Assembly: GCA_021234535.1 (NCBI GenBank)
Contig: CM037835.1
Location: 62,001 to 126,000, forward strand
DNA: 64,000 nucleotides
Direction: 5' to 3'
Source of the DNA: Stichopus chloronotus
Taxonomy: Eukaryota > Echinodermata > Holothuroidea > Aspidochirotida > Stichopodidae
Every line of letters starts with the position of its first letter. The stretch's first letter is position 1. Made by a program: the position numbers and the translations under genes. Shown piece by piece: positions 21,860 to 33,189 of the stretch. The notes under the pieces are model-generated. The model was not told the origin of the DNA, did no database searches, and saw only the letters and a list, made by a program, of their open reading frames with translations.

Positions 21860-22935
21860 TACTAGGTTGAAGGGTGATTTGGACTTAAAATAACAGTGGA
21901 AACCAATCTAACCACTGTAATCTACCTGGATGTCAACCTTGATCTCAGAACATCGCACCACAAATCGTACATGAAGCCCAACAACCAACCGATATACATC
22001 CATGCAGAATCCAATCACCCCCGTCAATTAGTAGGCATATGCCTAATTCAATAAGCAAACGCATCACCACTCTGTCATCCAACCGCGAATTATTCGACCA
22101 GGCAGCGCCCACATACAACACAAGCTCTGCAAGCCAGCGGTTTCCAAGAGCAAATCACCCTTCAATCTAGTAACAAAAGCAGAAAGAAAAACAGAAGCAG
22201 AAAAATAACATGGTTTAACCCACCCTATAGCAAAACAGTGGCAACAAAAAGCGGAAAGGCTTTCATCAAGCTCATCAGCAAGCACTTCACGGCCGACAAC
22301 AAACTTAGCAAAATCTTCAATAAGAACACACTGAAAATCAGCTATAGTTGCCTGAAGAATATGCAGGCCATCATAAAATCCCATAACAACAGGATCATAA
22401 CCACATCAACACCAGCCACCCCGAAGAGAATGTGCAACTGCAGAGACAAGGATTCCTGCCCCCCGGGGGGAAAATGCCTTACCACATCCCTCGTCTACAA
22501 AGCTACAGTCAATGGGGACGGTGCCGAACCCAAGACGTACATAGGGATATCTGGAGGAACATTCAAACAACGCTTCTACAACCACCGAAAATCATTCAAC
22601 CACCAAAAACATGCAAAGGACACAGAACTATCAAAGTAAATCTGGGCTCTCAAAGAAGAAGAAAAAAGCTTTGAAATCAAATGGGAAATCCTGAAAACAA
22701 CTAATACCAAACAAAGATCATCGGGCCAGTGCAACCTCTGCGCAGACGAAAAAGTCGAGATAATGCTAGCAAACAATATGAACCTACTCAACCGAAGAAC
22801 GGAGTTACTGTCCAAATGCAGGCACCCAAACAGACCTAGGAGGTGATAAACAATGAACTGACCAGCGAAGCGAACCACTTGCTGCCTGACGATTGTGAAG
22901 ATCGCATGAAACTCGGAGTCGCAGCCACAAGTCCA
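21860..22935 (+). pseudogene. Penelope-like element: RT C-terminus and GIY-YIG endonuclease
   Basis: From about 21910 degraded frames read VIYLDVNLDL and KPNNQPIYIHAESNHPRQL, the C-terminal RT region of Penelope-like elements. An open frame at 22238-22639 then covers the linker and GIY-YIG domain: ISYSCLKNMQAIIKSHN, the cysteine cluster CNCRDKDSCPPGGKCL, and KTYIGISGGTFKQRFYNHRK. A TAA interrupts the frame after TELSK (22637-22639); the frame then continues as IWALKEEEKSF and CNLCADEKVEIML with LLNRRTELLSKCRH, the normal C-terminus. It is 5' truncated and dead. At its left edge, 21862-21881 is an inverted copy (19 of 20 bases) of its own internal 22151-22170. Confidence 0.85.
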
Positions 22936-22943
22936 TAGATCAG

Positions 22944-22979
22944 GTGTATATTGTATTGTATATATATATATATATATAG
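22944..22979 (+). repeat. (TA)n microsatellite between two Penelope-like 3' ends
   Basis: An uninterrupted TA tract starts at about 22958, preceded by TGTATTGTATTGTA. Penelope-like elements often insert at AT-rich simple sequence (established knowledge). Confidence 0.8.
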
Positions 22980-23009
22980 ATGAAATGAATTTAGCCACTT
23001 CTAACTATG

Positions 23010-23432
23010 AAAGTGCTCAATACTTGTCAGTAGAGCTTGTTTATATATATTGAACACACGATATTGTTCAAAGAATCATTGCTACTCTGAGTTTCACGCT
23101 CTTAGTGTGGCGATCATCAGGCAAGTGATTGTAACTGTGTATGGGCCAATGCTACAGTGAGCTAACGTTTTCGACTTGTACGGTTCGGTGGTTTTTGTTT
23201 GTGTGTGTTTCCAGGTCTACAGGTGGAGATGAACTCTGTTCTTTTATTCAAGTTGTTCTCCTTGTTGCGGATTATTTCTATCTTTTCTTCGATGCATAGG
23301 TTGCAGAGGCCTGATGCACGCTTAGCTGTGTTTGAGCTTTTCAGTACATCTGATCTCCTATCTTCATTATTACGTTACCTTCTCATGTTATTGTATATGT
23401 TAAGCCTGATATGGTTCAAATAAAGTTTTCTG
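23010..23432 (-). pseudogene. Second Penelope-like 3' end, inverted
   Basis: On the minus strand 23345-23200 encodes SGLCNLCIEEKIEIIRNKEN followed by LNKRTEFISTCRP, the C-terminal zinc-binding block after the GIY-YIG domain. The sequence further down the minus strand (to about 23010) matches the other copy's 3' untranslated part in order. It shares no long exact identity with the plus-strand copy, so it is a separate insertion or an older subfamily. Together the two lie tail to tail around the TA tract. Confidence 0.75.
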
Positions 23433-23640
23433 AAATGAAACAAAAAATGAAATTCAGAATCATTGATGATATTAGTTGTAATACGGTTCGAATTGTTAAC
23501 TTAGAGGGATAACGCAGCCCCCCAAAACAGATTATGGTGGTGTACCACCGAATTATTTCATTTGATGAATCATCTCATTTGATGAACATCGACAGGTTGG
23601 AGCTGTTGCATTTCAAACCAATCCCATTGTTATCTACTGT
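23433..23640. other. Spacer
   Basis: Nothing recognised. A small direct repeat 'catttgatgaa(t/c)atc' occurs at 23568-23590. Confidence 0.35.
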
Positions 23641-23811
23641 AACAAACAAAGTAGCGTGTTCGATTACTCACCCCAGTCAACTCGGGTCAGGCGCGACTCC
23701 GTTCGATTAGCCTGTGACGTCACATTCGTGCTTACTCGCGCCAGGCCAGCTAAGTGAACTACCCCTTGAGCCGGTTAGTTGGGGAAATATCCCGACGTCC
23801 TTAGCAACAAC
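23641..23811 (+). promoter_or_regulatory. Candidate CpG-rich promoter with a CRE
   Basis: Unlike its neighbours this stretch is rich in CpG. It contains the perfect palindrome TGACGTCA (23715-23722), the consensus CREB/ATF site, about 95 bp upstream of an ATG in a good context (AACAACATGGCTG). No TATA box is seen. It could equally be part of an unrecognised repeat. Confidence 0.3.
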
Positions 23812-23904
23812 ATGGCTGCGAACACGATTATGACAGTGATGGGAATAAGTTTAAGGGACGGAAGAGTGGTGAAAGTAGCTTTGACACAAGTGTGGAGTGG
23901 GTAA
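23812..23904 (+). CDS. Candidate first coding exon or 30-residue ORF
   Basis: The ATG at 23812 opens MAANTIMTVMGISLRDGRVV and a further ten residues, then TAA at 23902. A donor-like GTAAAA at 23901 would splice out that stop, so this may be the 5' coding exon of a gene whose other exons I cannot identify. Support is limited to the ATG context and the CpG/CRE region upstream. There is no protein family match. Confidence 0.22.
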   Translation: MAANTIMTVMGISLRDGRVVKVALTQVWSG

Positions 23905-26280
23905 AACACGTAGGTCTTTTATTTTAACTTTCCAGATGGTGAATGAAAGAAACGTTAGGGCCATCTAAAGCAATGTTACTTCACTTCGTCAGTTCGTGTT
24001 GTGGTAATGACGGTATGCGGCACGCTAGGGCCATAGGATCGTGAACTTTTTTCGTCTTCCTGGGTTGTCCATCATTGAACACTGTTAAATACCACTGATT
24101 GTAGTCCACGCGTTTGAGCTTATGGCAAAACACTGCGATTCCGATACACCTTTCACGGCAAAACACCGAGATTGCAAATCACCATGCACTGTGCTGACCG
24201 TATAGTTGCGTGCGTTTCTGCCCCACATGTGGAGCCTAGGCTGTTATTGGCTACACGTGCAGTTTCCTCTTTACAGCGTTCGTTTATTTCACCAAACTGC
24301 GCAAGTGCGTCATTCCTTACGGTGGAAGCGCAAATAAGCTCGGGAAAGCAAATCGAACACGCTATAGGAGAGACTGGGCTGGACCTACGAAATAGACACC
24401 GAGGCCATTGCCAGGAATTTCGAAAACATAACACTCCTTTAGGAAAGCACTAACTGTAGGCATTTTTAGCTTTTGGTGTTGGAAAAAGTAAAAAACAACA
24501 GTGTCACTGAGGATTCCAGGAGAAGTTGAACTTAAATGGATTTATCGATTGAATACGTTTAAGCCAGAGGAAACAAACGTAAAAAAGATAAGCTTAGAGT
24601 TTAAAGCTCGGGGGGGGGGGGGCTATTGTTTCTCCTTTTAGAGTATTTTATCTGCGTTTTGTGTAGCTCTCACCATCAGATTACTTATATCAGCCTAAGT
24701 AACAGCTCCCTGCTTATACACGTGAGGAAGAAAAAGCGAGATTCGAAACTTCGTTGAAGTATGTTCACATGCTATTTTTTTTTAAGTTTTACCACTGTAC
24801 CATGTTGTATTAAAGAGCTTTAAAATTCTTTCCTCGTTGATTTTTAATAAATTTTTACGGATTTTATGTTTGATATTATCGAGTGTCTGGTGTGTTTGCA
24901 TCTAGGTTATGGCTGTTTTGATATTGCTGCATAGTGCCACAATTTATCGTTATTAGACTATTGTCAACGAAGTTCAAATAAAAAAGGCAATGTCAAATAT
25001 ATCTTTAGAGTAGTTAGTTAGTTAACACTGTAATAAGTAAAAGGTCAGAAAGAACAATACATGTCCAGATGAAAAGACAATGAAATACCAGACCTTCCGA
25101 AATCCCGCCCAACTAGTCTTCAACAACAGGCCAGGCTGAATCTGTCGTGGTGGACCTAGGGTGCAGAGGCCTACCCCCCCCCCCCGTGACAAAAATGGGG
25201 AATAAATAGGACTAAAGGTACGGGTTCCTTCGGCCACCCCCTCCCCATATAAGCCAATTACTCCAAGAATAGGCAAAATGACATAACTGATTATAATTTC
25301 TCAAACTTTCTGTACATGTATAAACATTTTTCATAGATTTACCAGGTTCTCTCATTAATTTAATATATTTCAGGCATAAGAATCTTTATATCAAGGACGT
25401 GACCTTCATTTTAGGCTCATGTATCTTGTACTGGCCACAAAAGAAGTCCAATTTTGCACCATGATTTAGCATCTAACAAATGCAAAGTTGATCTTCTTTG
25501 GCAATTAAGAGGAGGGGGACACCCCATACTGTTTGATCTCTCTGTCACGCCACATACTTGTTGACTCGCTTTCAAGTTGAACTCCTCCCTTCGGTTCTGC
25601 CGGGAAGTGTCATTTCTGTGGTCTGATTAGTAATGATTGATTTGTCAATTCACTAGCCAACACGGTTGTTAGGTTTAAGTAGTGAACACACCATGCCGTG
25701 TCAATTTTTTTCCACCCTTCCAAAAATCATCAGACCTTGGCATCTCTGTTGATGAAGTGTGATTGTTCTTGTTTTGTGCTTTATATACACCGTAGATAAA
25801 GCAAGAAAGGAAGAGAAAAGCTTAAAAGAAAGTACACACAAACTGCACTAATGATCATGAAATGATTGCTGAGGTATCTTATGATGCGCCATTAGGCAAG
25901 AGTGATCACTGTGTGATCTCTTAAATTTGTAATTGAAAGATACATTGAAAATTGTAATACGGAGAAGTGCAGGTACCTGTATGGATGACACAAAGCCCTG
26001 GAGGAGAGACTCACATGTCACTGGCAGGAGAAAATGAAAAGCCTTGATGTATTTGATCAGTGGGATATAATTATTGATGAGTTGCTGTTGACAGTAGATG
26101 ATGCAGGAGTTCGTACCTAAAGTTTCCATTCAAAGAAACCAAAGGTGGTACGTTGATAAAAAAAAAACTGAAGGAAAAACTTCAGCAGAAACAACGATCT
26201 TGGAATAGATGCACACAAAAGAACGATAGGCCATTAATGCCTTTGATAAATTCAAGGAACTAGGCTAGACTCATGACACG
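23905..26280. other. Unassigned DNA with homopolymer tracts
   Basis: No supported gene. G12 at 24611-24622 and a C run at 25174-25186 resemble the poly-G cores of nearby hAT elements, but no ends were found. Overlapping frames on both strands at 24153-24453 look like chance. Confidence 0.4.
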
Positions 26281-26296
26281 TTGATTCGTTCCACAG

Positions 26297-26350
26297 GTGG
26301 AGAGAGAGAGAGGTGGAGAGAGGTGGAGGTGGGGTGAGGTGGAGAGAGAA
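26297..26350 (+). repeat. Purine-rich (GAGGTGGA)n microsatellite
   Basis: Imperfect GAGA/GGTGGA tract. A similar tract occurs at 29617-29690. Confidence 0.7.
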
Positions 26351-26539
26351 AAAAGACGTAGCTGGAAATGTTGAGAACAACCCCAAAGATGTTTTGAAGC
26401 TATGTTCGAGAACTAGAGCAGCAATGGTGCAGATACACATAACTTCAACCAAGTGTCTGTAAGTTATGTGAAATCTTAGAACATCCTAAAATATACTGAA
26501 AACCCTGTAGTTACCACTGACAGATTATCATTAACCATT

Positions 26540-26960
26540 GACATATTGCAAGAGAATTTGTAGGTGGAGAGGCTTTTTGCAGAATTTCCTAAAATGGCAC
26601 AAAGCACCCACATGGGACGTTAGACCAAAATTTTCAAAACCATAAACAGATCACAGTACCTAAGTATTTTTTTAAGACAGGCTGCCGACTCTATTTAATA
26701 TTAATTGAAAGAAAGTATTAAGGTTTTGCAATATTTTATCAGATGGACCCTTGTGTCCATTTTTGGTGTTGAGTCCAAAATTCCTGTACACCCTGAAAGC
26801 ACCACCACCAGGGAATCATTATGACAAATCAGCAACATTGTACAAGAAAAGCTAAAGGGAGAAAAGCAGTTTGCAGGGGATCACGGACTGAAAATTCTTG
26901 GACACCCTGAACATGTCACTAAGACAGTATCATCTTGAGAGATCATTAAACAGAGAGAAA
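26540..26960 (-). repeat. Diverged family-B repeats, inverted
   Basis: Words such as 'gcagaatttcctaaaatggc' are the complement of the family-B 'gccattttatgaaattctgc'. They recur with 'ttggacaccctga' and 'caaatcagcaacattgt'. Two to three units. Confidence 0.45.
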
Positions 26961-28325
26961 TCCCTGTAATTGTTCCTTGCCAAGTAGATGTGACTGTGAC
27001 CTACAGTATAGAGTAAACAATGAATTAAAGCACAAACTGACCTACACCGTAAATACCACCATCAGAAACCTGACTGTCACCAAACATTTACAAGTCTCTC
27101 ACTCTCCATTTTATCAGAAGATGTGACCTGAAGGTCAGCCATTAGGACAGAGGCCTTACCTAAGACTTATACAGAAACTTCAACTCTATAAAAAAATGAT
27201 TGTTTTGTGATCTTGAAGAGAAGGTATTATGTTTAATCACTTTGCTACCAAACAGTACAGATCAATGCCAACTATTACATACTATTTTGTAGGAGAATCA
27301 TCTGCGTTTTGGCTGTCACTGTCATTCTCAAGAAGATGATCACCTGCAACAGATTATAAGCAGCCCCAGATTACCGTGAATATGCACTCACGTTGAATGT
27401 CTTGTATGACCATTTAATGTGCAATCTGGTGAAAAAGGACTATAACCTGTCGATTTAACATGATAACCTTATTTTCATGTTGAGGTTGGAATATGTTACT
27501 GTATCTAAGCCAAGATGTTCAACAATGTTAGAGCAACAATTCCCTATTTTACTGCGCCGATAGCACAGAAGTACATGCCCCAGGGCAAGAGATAAAATGT
27601 TTTGGAGCTAATCACAGTGCGGTTTATGATATTGTTCGAGGATAAAAAATTATCATTACTGTGAAATTTGCTGCAGGAAGCAATACAATATTGTAATTTT
27701 GCAAATAACGAGTGTGAAAAATTCAAAAGAAACAACTTGAATGCAAATCATTCTCAAATATTGCTGAAATTCCACCAAATTTTCAAGATGAAACACACTA
27801 AACATAGCAGCACTTGGCCTGGCGGCAATTCAAGTACATTAATTGAGAGATCAGGATCTGTTGTAGAACTCTCTGGATTTCAGGGAACTACACAAGGGCA
27901 TTTATTTAGTAAACAATGGATGGATGAATAAATGGATGGATCGATGCTTGTATGAGCTAAAACATGTAAACTAAATCCACAATTTAAGTCTTATATTGAT
28001 GGGGAAAAGGAGCGTTAGACTACAAGTGACAAAGAAAAAGCAAAATTTTAGCAAACTTGTTTACATCAGTCTTTATCAAGGAAAAGATGGCCATTTACGA
28101 AGTGTTTCATGCCGTGAAAGTGCCCCTTGGTTTAAATCAGTGAATATCACTTGAATGAGGAAATTGTTAAAAAGAGGTTAGACAACCTGAGAATTGGTGA
28201 TAGATTTTACACATCCTAGAATTCTGAAACAGATGAGTGATATAACTGTTCTTCCTCTAAGTATACACTCAACACTTATATTTCAAATATAAATACTGCA
28301 TATTTGGAAATGTGCACACATAACA
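26961..28325. other. Unassigned DNA
   Basis: No supported gene, RNA or transposon feature. The 87-residue frame at 27668-27931 has no recognisable pattern. Confidence 0.4.
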
Positions 28326-28329
28326 TAAT

Positions 28330-29575
28330 AGTTGCTCAAAAGATGGTAAGATGATGCAGGTAATTACAGGCCTATTAGTTTGGCATGTATTGTTTGCAAG
28401 ATTTTGGTGAGCATATTACGTTACAACATATACAGTGATGCGTATGAAGCTGAATGATTTGTTCAGTGACAGACAGTCTGGTTTCATTTCTGGACGATCA
28501 ACAGTTTTAGAGTTAATTCATGTCATAGACGAATGGACAGAGATTATAGATAGACGGGAGGGACATGTGTTGATGTTGCTATCTTGATTTCATGAAGGCA
28601 TTTGACACTGTTCCTCAAAGAAGGCTTATACATTGGCTGAAAATGTATATTATTGGCAATATTTATTCTAAATGGATTGACACATTCTTGAGTGAACGCA
28701 AACAAAGAGATGTAGTTAATGGCAATACTGGAAACACGTGACCAGCTAATAGCCCACGGATCTGTCTTTGGTCCAATTCTCTTTGTTATTTATATTACCC
28801 ACAGTCTTTTCAAAATGGCAGTGTTCCCTACCTCTCTGCAGATGACACTAAAGCATTTCAAAAAATGACTAGTAAGTCACTAGAGCCATTGTGAAAGTTT
28901 TCAAAGGGATATTATCGTTGCATAAGTGATGAAAGATCTTGTTATATAATTTTCATTCAGATATGTGTAACATTATGAGAATTGGACAAACACCCGTAGA
29001 TTAGTATGATGATTACAACTTGTCTGATTGTAGCAGAGTACCGGAACTTTAAATCAGTGAAAAGGATATTGACAAACACATCATTGAAAAGGTGAACAAA
29101 GCTTATTCAGGAATGGATCGCATAAGGAGAACTTTTATTTAGGTCATTCATCATTCAAGTTACTTTACCGTAGGCTTGTGAGTCAACATACAGAATACGC
29201 TAACCATGTTTGGAATCCATATTTAATAAAGCCTATCGACCTTATCGAAAATATGCAACGGTGAGCCACTAATTTAATTCCTGCATGGATTAAAATATCT
29301 TTCCTATGGAGGGAGGATGGAAATCTTACATATACCTACCCAAGTTATAGCTGGATGGAGGGAGTGGGCTTGATGCAGCTGTATCTCATTGTCTAACTTA
29401 TTTTCTACTGTGTGGGACTGCTTTGCAAGTGGACATCAGTATCAAATTTATAAGAGGAGGTAGGTCAATGCTAAACTCACGCCCAAATAACTTCACACAC
29501 AGAGTTGTGGACACTTGGAATAATCTAGCAGCAATAATTGTTAGTCCACCTACAAGTCATGAGACTTGACGACGT
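28330..29575 (+). pseudogene. Degraded LINE reverse transcriptase
   Basis: Translated blocks in order: YRPISLACIVCKILVSILR (near 28365), SMKAFDTVPQRRLIHWL (near 28590), FLSERKQRDVVNGN (near 28685), a GP-L-type block near 28770, LSADDTKAF (near 28832, the catalytic DD), and near 29475 a NSRPNNFTHRVVDTWNNLAA block typical of the C-terminal tail of CR1/jockey-group LINEs. Numerous stops and frameshifts. No endonuclease was found, so it is 5' truncated or decayed. Confidence 0.65.
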
Positions 29576-29616
29576 GCACTCCTGTAAACAAGGAAAGAAA
29601 AGACACAAAACAAACA

Positions 29617-29690
29617 AATGAGAAGAGAGGGAGGGAGATGGAGAGAGAAGGAAAGAGGTGGAGAGAGAGATATAAGAAAGACAACACAAC
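29617..29690 (+). repeat. Purine-rich GAGA/GGGA microsatellite
   Basis: Imperfect AGAGAGGGAGGGAGA tract, just left of the BEL element. Confidence 0.7.
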
Positions 29691-29718
29691 GAAAACCCAC
29701 CTCTCCACCCATTCCGAC

Positions 29719-30010
29719 TGTCATAGATTCCGCTCTTATAAGTAGCCTTATCTCATGCCCTGCATCGGTGTTCATTGTGTCGTGGAAATTAAGTTATGTG
29801 TAATCCTTTTGTGTTGGTTTCCATTTTGTATGCAGTTGTTTGAGCGGCAGCTTTTTGTTTGTGTAAACGTACGTGCAATAGCAGAATACATCCAGCCATC
29901 ACTTGGCCGGTAACGTTCATCGGAGAAGTTTTTGGAGTTTCTTTACGTTCGTGTTTTGTTCAAGTCTACGAAAAGGAGGCGAATTTTAGACTTTCTTAGT
30001 TTCTTGGACA
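29719..30010 (+). repeat. 5' LTR of the BEL/Pao element (292 bp)
   Basis: Starts TGTCATAGATTCCGC and ends TTTCTTGGACA. It aligns along its whole length with 36268-36539, sharing CCCTGCATCGGTGTTCATTG, TTTCCATTTTGTA and CGGAGAAGTTT, among others, with small insertions. Confidence 0.92.
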
Positions 30011-30012
30011 TT

Positions 30013-30030
30013 TGGCGCCGAAACCCGGGA
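30013..30030 (+). promoter_or_regulatory. Primer-binding site of the BEL/Pao element
   Basis: TGGCGCCGAAACCCGGGA starts two bases after the LTR. It begins TGG as required for pairing with a tRNA CCA end. I cannot name the tRNA with confidence. Confidence 0.8.
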
Positions 30031-30043
30031 TGCACGACTAAAA

Positions 30044-31145
30044 AAACAGAAGTATGGATAAACTCAAAGGCGAGAGCAGGAGCCAGAGGATGGCTAACTC
30101 GTGAAACAGAGATGTTATCCGACCTTTTCCATGTGAAGGGCGTGACTGCTGATGAAATGAACGTTAGACTGGATGAATTTGATAAACGTCTAAAAGCCTT
30201 GGACGAGGTTCAGGAACAAATCCAAGAACTAATAGCTGACGAAAATGGCTTGTTAGAAGAAATAACACAGGCAAGTACTGTCCATGATAAAGCCTTATTC
30301 TCTAAGTTAGAAGCAATTCGTTTTATTGGGCAGCTGCTAACACATGGTCTCCCGTAACTTCAGGAAAATGTTTGTCGGCTCTAATTTAGAATCAGTGACC
30401 ACCAGTCAAGGTTATTGATGATGGTTAGGATTAAGTATTTGATGAGAATAAACCACGTTGCAGGTGTGAAAAGCTGTTTAGGCCCAGCTTTAACCTAAAT
30501 AACCACCAACCATGGTTGCAATTAAAGTTATAGTTAATTTTAATGTGAAATTAAGCAAAAACAAGGATTTTAACAAGAATACGTCACTTCCGGTCTCTGA
30601 TTCTAAATTAGTACTTCTTTGTCGTCAACACGTTTGTCTAAGTTTGAACTACCAAAATTTAGCGGCGACATTGCAACCTGGCAACCATTTTGGGAAAAGT
30701 TTATTGCCATTGTTGATAGGTCCGATATCCCCGTTATCAGTTAGTTTACTTATCTGCAGTCATTGTTAGAGGGAGACCCCCTCCTCTCAATTTAGGGACT
30801 GACTCTTACGGATTCCCATTACCAAATAGCTTGTGATAAATTAAAATAAAGGTATGGAAGGATCCGCTTAGCACATATACAAGCCCTCTTAACAGGTCTA
30901 CTCCCTTCTTCAGAATGTACGGTTGCATAACTTTGGAAGTAAAGGGATGACTTAAATGTTCATGACAGAAGTTAAGAGGCACTTGGAGTAGATGATAAAA
31001 TGTATGGCTATTTCTAACACCATTGATTTTGTCCCGTCTGTGGATATCCCGGGGTTTAGAGTGGTCTCGATCCGTTGAGGGGAAGAAGAGCGACCTGGGT
31101 TTTTTTGATGACCTTTCTACAAAAAAAAAAAGATTCAGAGGCGGG
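30044..31145 (+). pseudogene. BEL/Pao gag remnant
   Basis: The frame at 29932-30357 is open through the LTR end and the gag N-terminus. The gag part reads ARGWLTRETEMLSDLFHVKG, VTADEMNVRLDEFDKRLKAL and DEVQEQIQELIADENG, a coiled-coil-rich region typical of BEL/Pao gag. From about 30590, in broken frames, follow LSKFELPKFSGDIATWQPFW, FIAIVDRSD, the RYGR-IRLAHIQALLTG block (near 30855) and YGYF-LTPLILSRLW-type wording (near 31000). Frameshifts and stops separate the blocks. There is no protease, RT or integrase. The remnant stops just before the MITE at 31197. Confidence 0.85.
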
Positions 31146-31196
31146 AAAGGTCTGACACATTCAGTGATACTATGGTGTCAAAAAGCGAACCTAGTG

Positions 31197-31394
31197 CAAT
31201 CTTGGACAAAATACCTTGGGACACCCCGCACCCCCGTTCAATGTTGGCTATAGGATTGCTGTTCAAAGGGTACATTCACTTCTATAGCGCAACATTGGAA
31301 AGGGGAGCGGGGTTTCATGTTATCCTCTCACCTAAAATTCAGTATTATATTTGCAACGTACGACAAAGTGTCCCAACAATTTTGTCCAAGATTG
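31197..31394 (+). mobile_element. Mariner-type MITE, copy 1 (198 bp)
   Basis: Terminal inverted repeat CAATCTTGGACAAAAT, extending with mismatches to TGGGACAC at about position 27. It differs from copy 2 (32992-33189) at about two positions only. It splits open frames but contains no gene of its own. Confidence 0.8.
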
Positions 31395-32991
31395 TCTGAG
31401 AATTTCGACGGTTTAGAGGCATGTGCGGGGCACAGGAAAAATCGTCAATTTGAAATAAGTTAAACAGCAAAATGGGGGCTGATATACCTTGCAACAAGAA
31501 ACATCAGCAGTGCATGTTTGGCATGTTTTGGGCCTATATTGAAGTTGGTTTACTGTTATAATATTATTGTGTGAATGTTGTCAATGTTATTACGGAGTAA
31601 AGGGAGGAATAAGTCAGTCAAATCCATGTATTTGCACTAAATGTGCTGAATAAAATGCAGGCATTGGGGAGGAAACATCACAACTAAAATGCACTTTGTC
31701 GACCAGGAAACTACTTTAAAACATTTTGTATGATACAAATGACGTACTTGACAGGCTCAAACTCTGATACTGAGACAGGTAGGCTACCGAAGAAAAAAAA
31801 AACAAAACAAAACAAAAAGAACACCCCCCAAAAAAAGCAACTAACATGTTAGTCACTGTGATCCGTTGAAGAAGATCGACGTATATGTCTTATTTATTCA
31901 AATTGTTTACAGTGATGACTTGGTGTCTGGTATTAAAGTAACTACGCTTAATGACTGTTATGACTGTCTTGCAGGTTAATCTGGGTAAAAAAGTGTACTA
32001 TCATTATACAAAATAAACCCCTAAAATGCAAATTTAATAAATGTGACGTTTGCTCATTTTCACATAACAGTGACATTGTGACACCCATTCTCTTGTACCG
32101 TACATGGTGCACTGTAATATGTCAGTCATTTTAAGCAGTTTCAACGGACTTCAGAGTACGTATTTGTTGTTAGAGCTATATCATTATATTAATATACATA
32201 TATATATTACCTTATGTTATATATGAATGAATGAAAAATGAGAAGTTGACAGACATTTGAGTTTATAAATGGATAATTGAGCAGTGAAAAACACTATGGT
32301 CGTGCCGTGAATCGAACCCCGGCCTCCCCATCCAAGCTGACTTAGACCTAACAACAGCGTCCGACAGTATAGGTTAATTAACCCACGTTCTACCAAATGT
32401 TTTGATAGGAAAATTTATGCAACCCGAGGGAAAATTGCGTAGATCACAAGACTGAAGATTAGATATGTTACCAGCCTCATGCAATGTAAAAACTGCAGTC
32501 ACAATTCTTGATTTAGCTGCCAAAAATGTAAAAAACCAGCCTTTACTAACGTTCTACCATTATTTTAATATTAAGCTGAATCTCAGTACAGTTCTGACTT
32601 TAACGCATTTTGGTAGAGCGTGGAGCTACTTCAGAGTATATTATAACCTGGATTCCTACCAGCATTCTACAATTGCAGTAACACTCCTGTTGCAATGCAA
32701 TGCAACAGCTGCCTATCAATGTTATTTCTAAACGCAACTATTTCTGTCCACATACAAAACCATGAAACAATCTATCCATTCATGATCACTCCTTTCCAAA
32801 AAAACATATACAAATAAACGCCCAAAATTAAAATTAAACTTGTTATGTTCATAGACGAAATTCAGAATACTTTCATTTGAAAATCCCCAGACCCATGGGC
32901 CCCGATAACTAATTTTTATGATGCACCTTGTCCAAAAATGTTCAATTTTCTTTCAAAATTTAGCTCCAAAATTGCTCCCAAAACACTCAGA
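31395..32991. other. Unassigned interior of the BEL element
   Basis: AT-rich with an A-rich tract at 31791-31840. On the minus strand GGTTCGATTCAC (32307-32318) matches the B box of tRNA-type promoters and sits in a T-arm-like context (GCCGG...CGGC). No acceptor stem or A box of good quality was found, so it could be a decayed tRNA-derived SINE. No protein-coding evidence. Confidence 0.35.
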
Positions 32992-33189
32992 CAATCTTGG
33001 ACAAAATACCTTGGGACACCCCGCGCCCCCGTTCAATGTTGGCTATAGGATTGCTGTTCAAAGGGTACATTCACTTCTATAGCGCAACATTGGAAAGGGG
33101 CGCGGGGTTTCATGTTATCCTCTCACCTAAAATTCAGTATTATATTTGCAACGTACGACAAAGTGTCCCAACAATTTTGTCCAAGATTG
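32992..33189 (+). mobile_element. Mariner-type MITE, copy 2 (198 bp)
   Basis: Near-identical to copy 1, starting CAATCTTGGACAAAAT and ending TTTTGTCCAAGATTG. TA follows on the right, GA precedes on the left. It abuts the point where the antisense LINE coding sequence stops (33190). Confidence 0.8.

Noticed and set aside
22064..22384. 106-residue minus-strand ORF
   Set aside because: Antisense shadow of the Penelope-like coding region.
24153..24453. Two 93-residue ORFs on opposite strands
   Set aside because: Mutually overlapping, no domain, no splice support.
32307..32318. tRNA gene on the minus strand
   Set aside because: A good B box and partial T arm are present, but no matching acceptor stem, anticodon arm or A box could be found.
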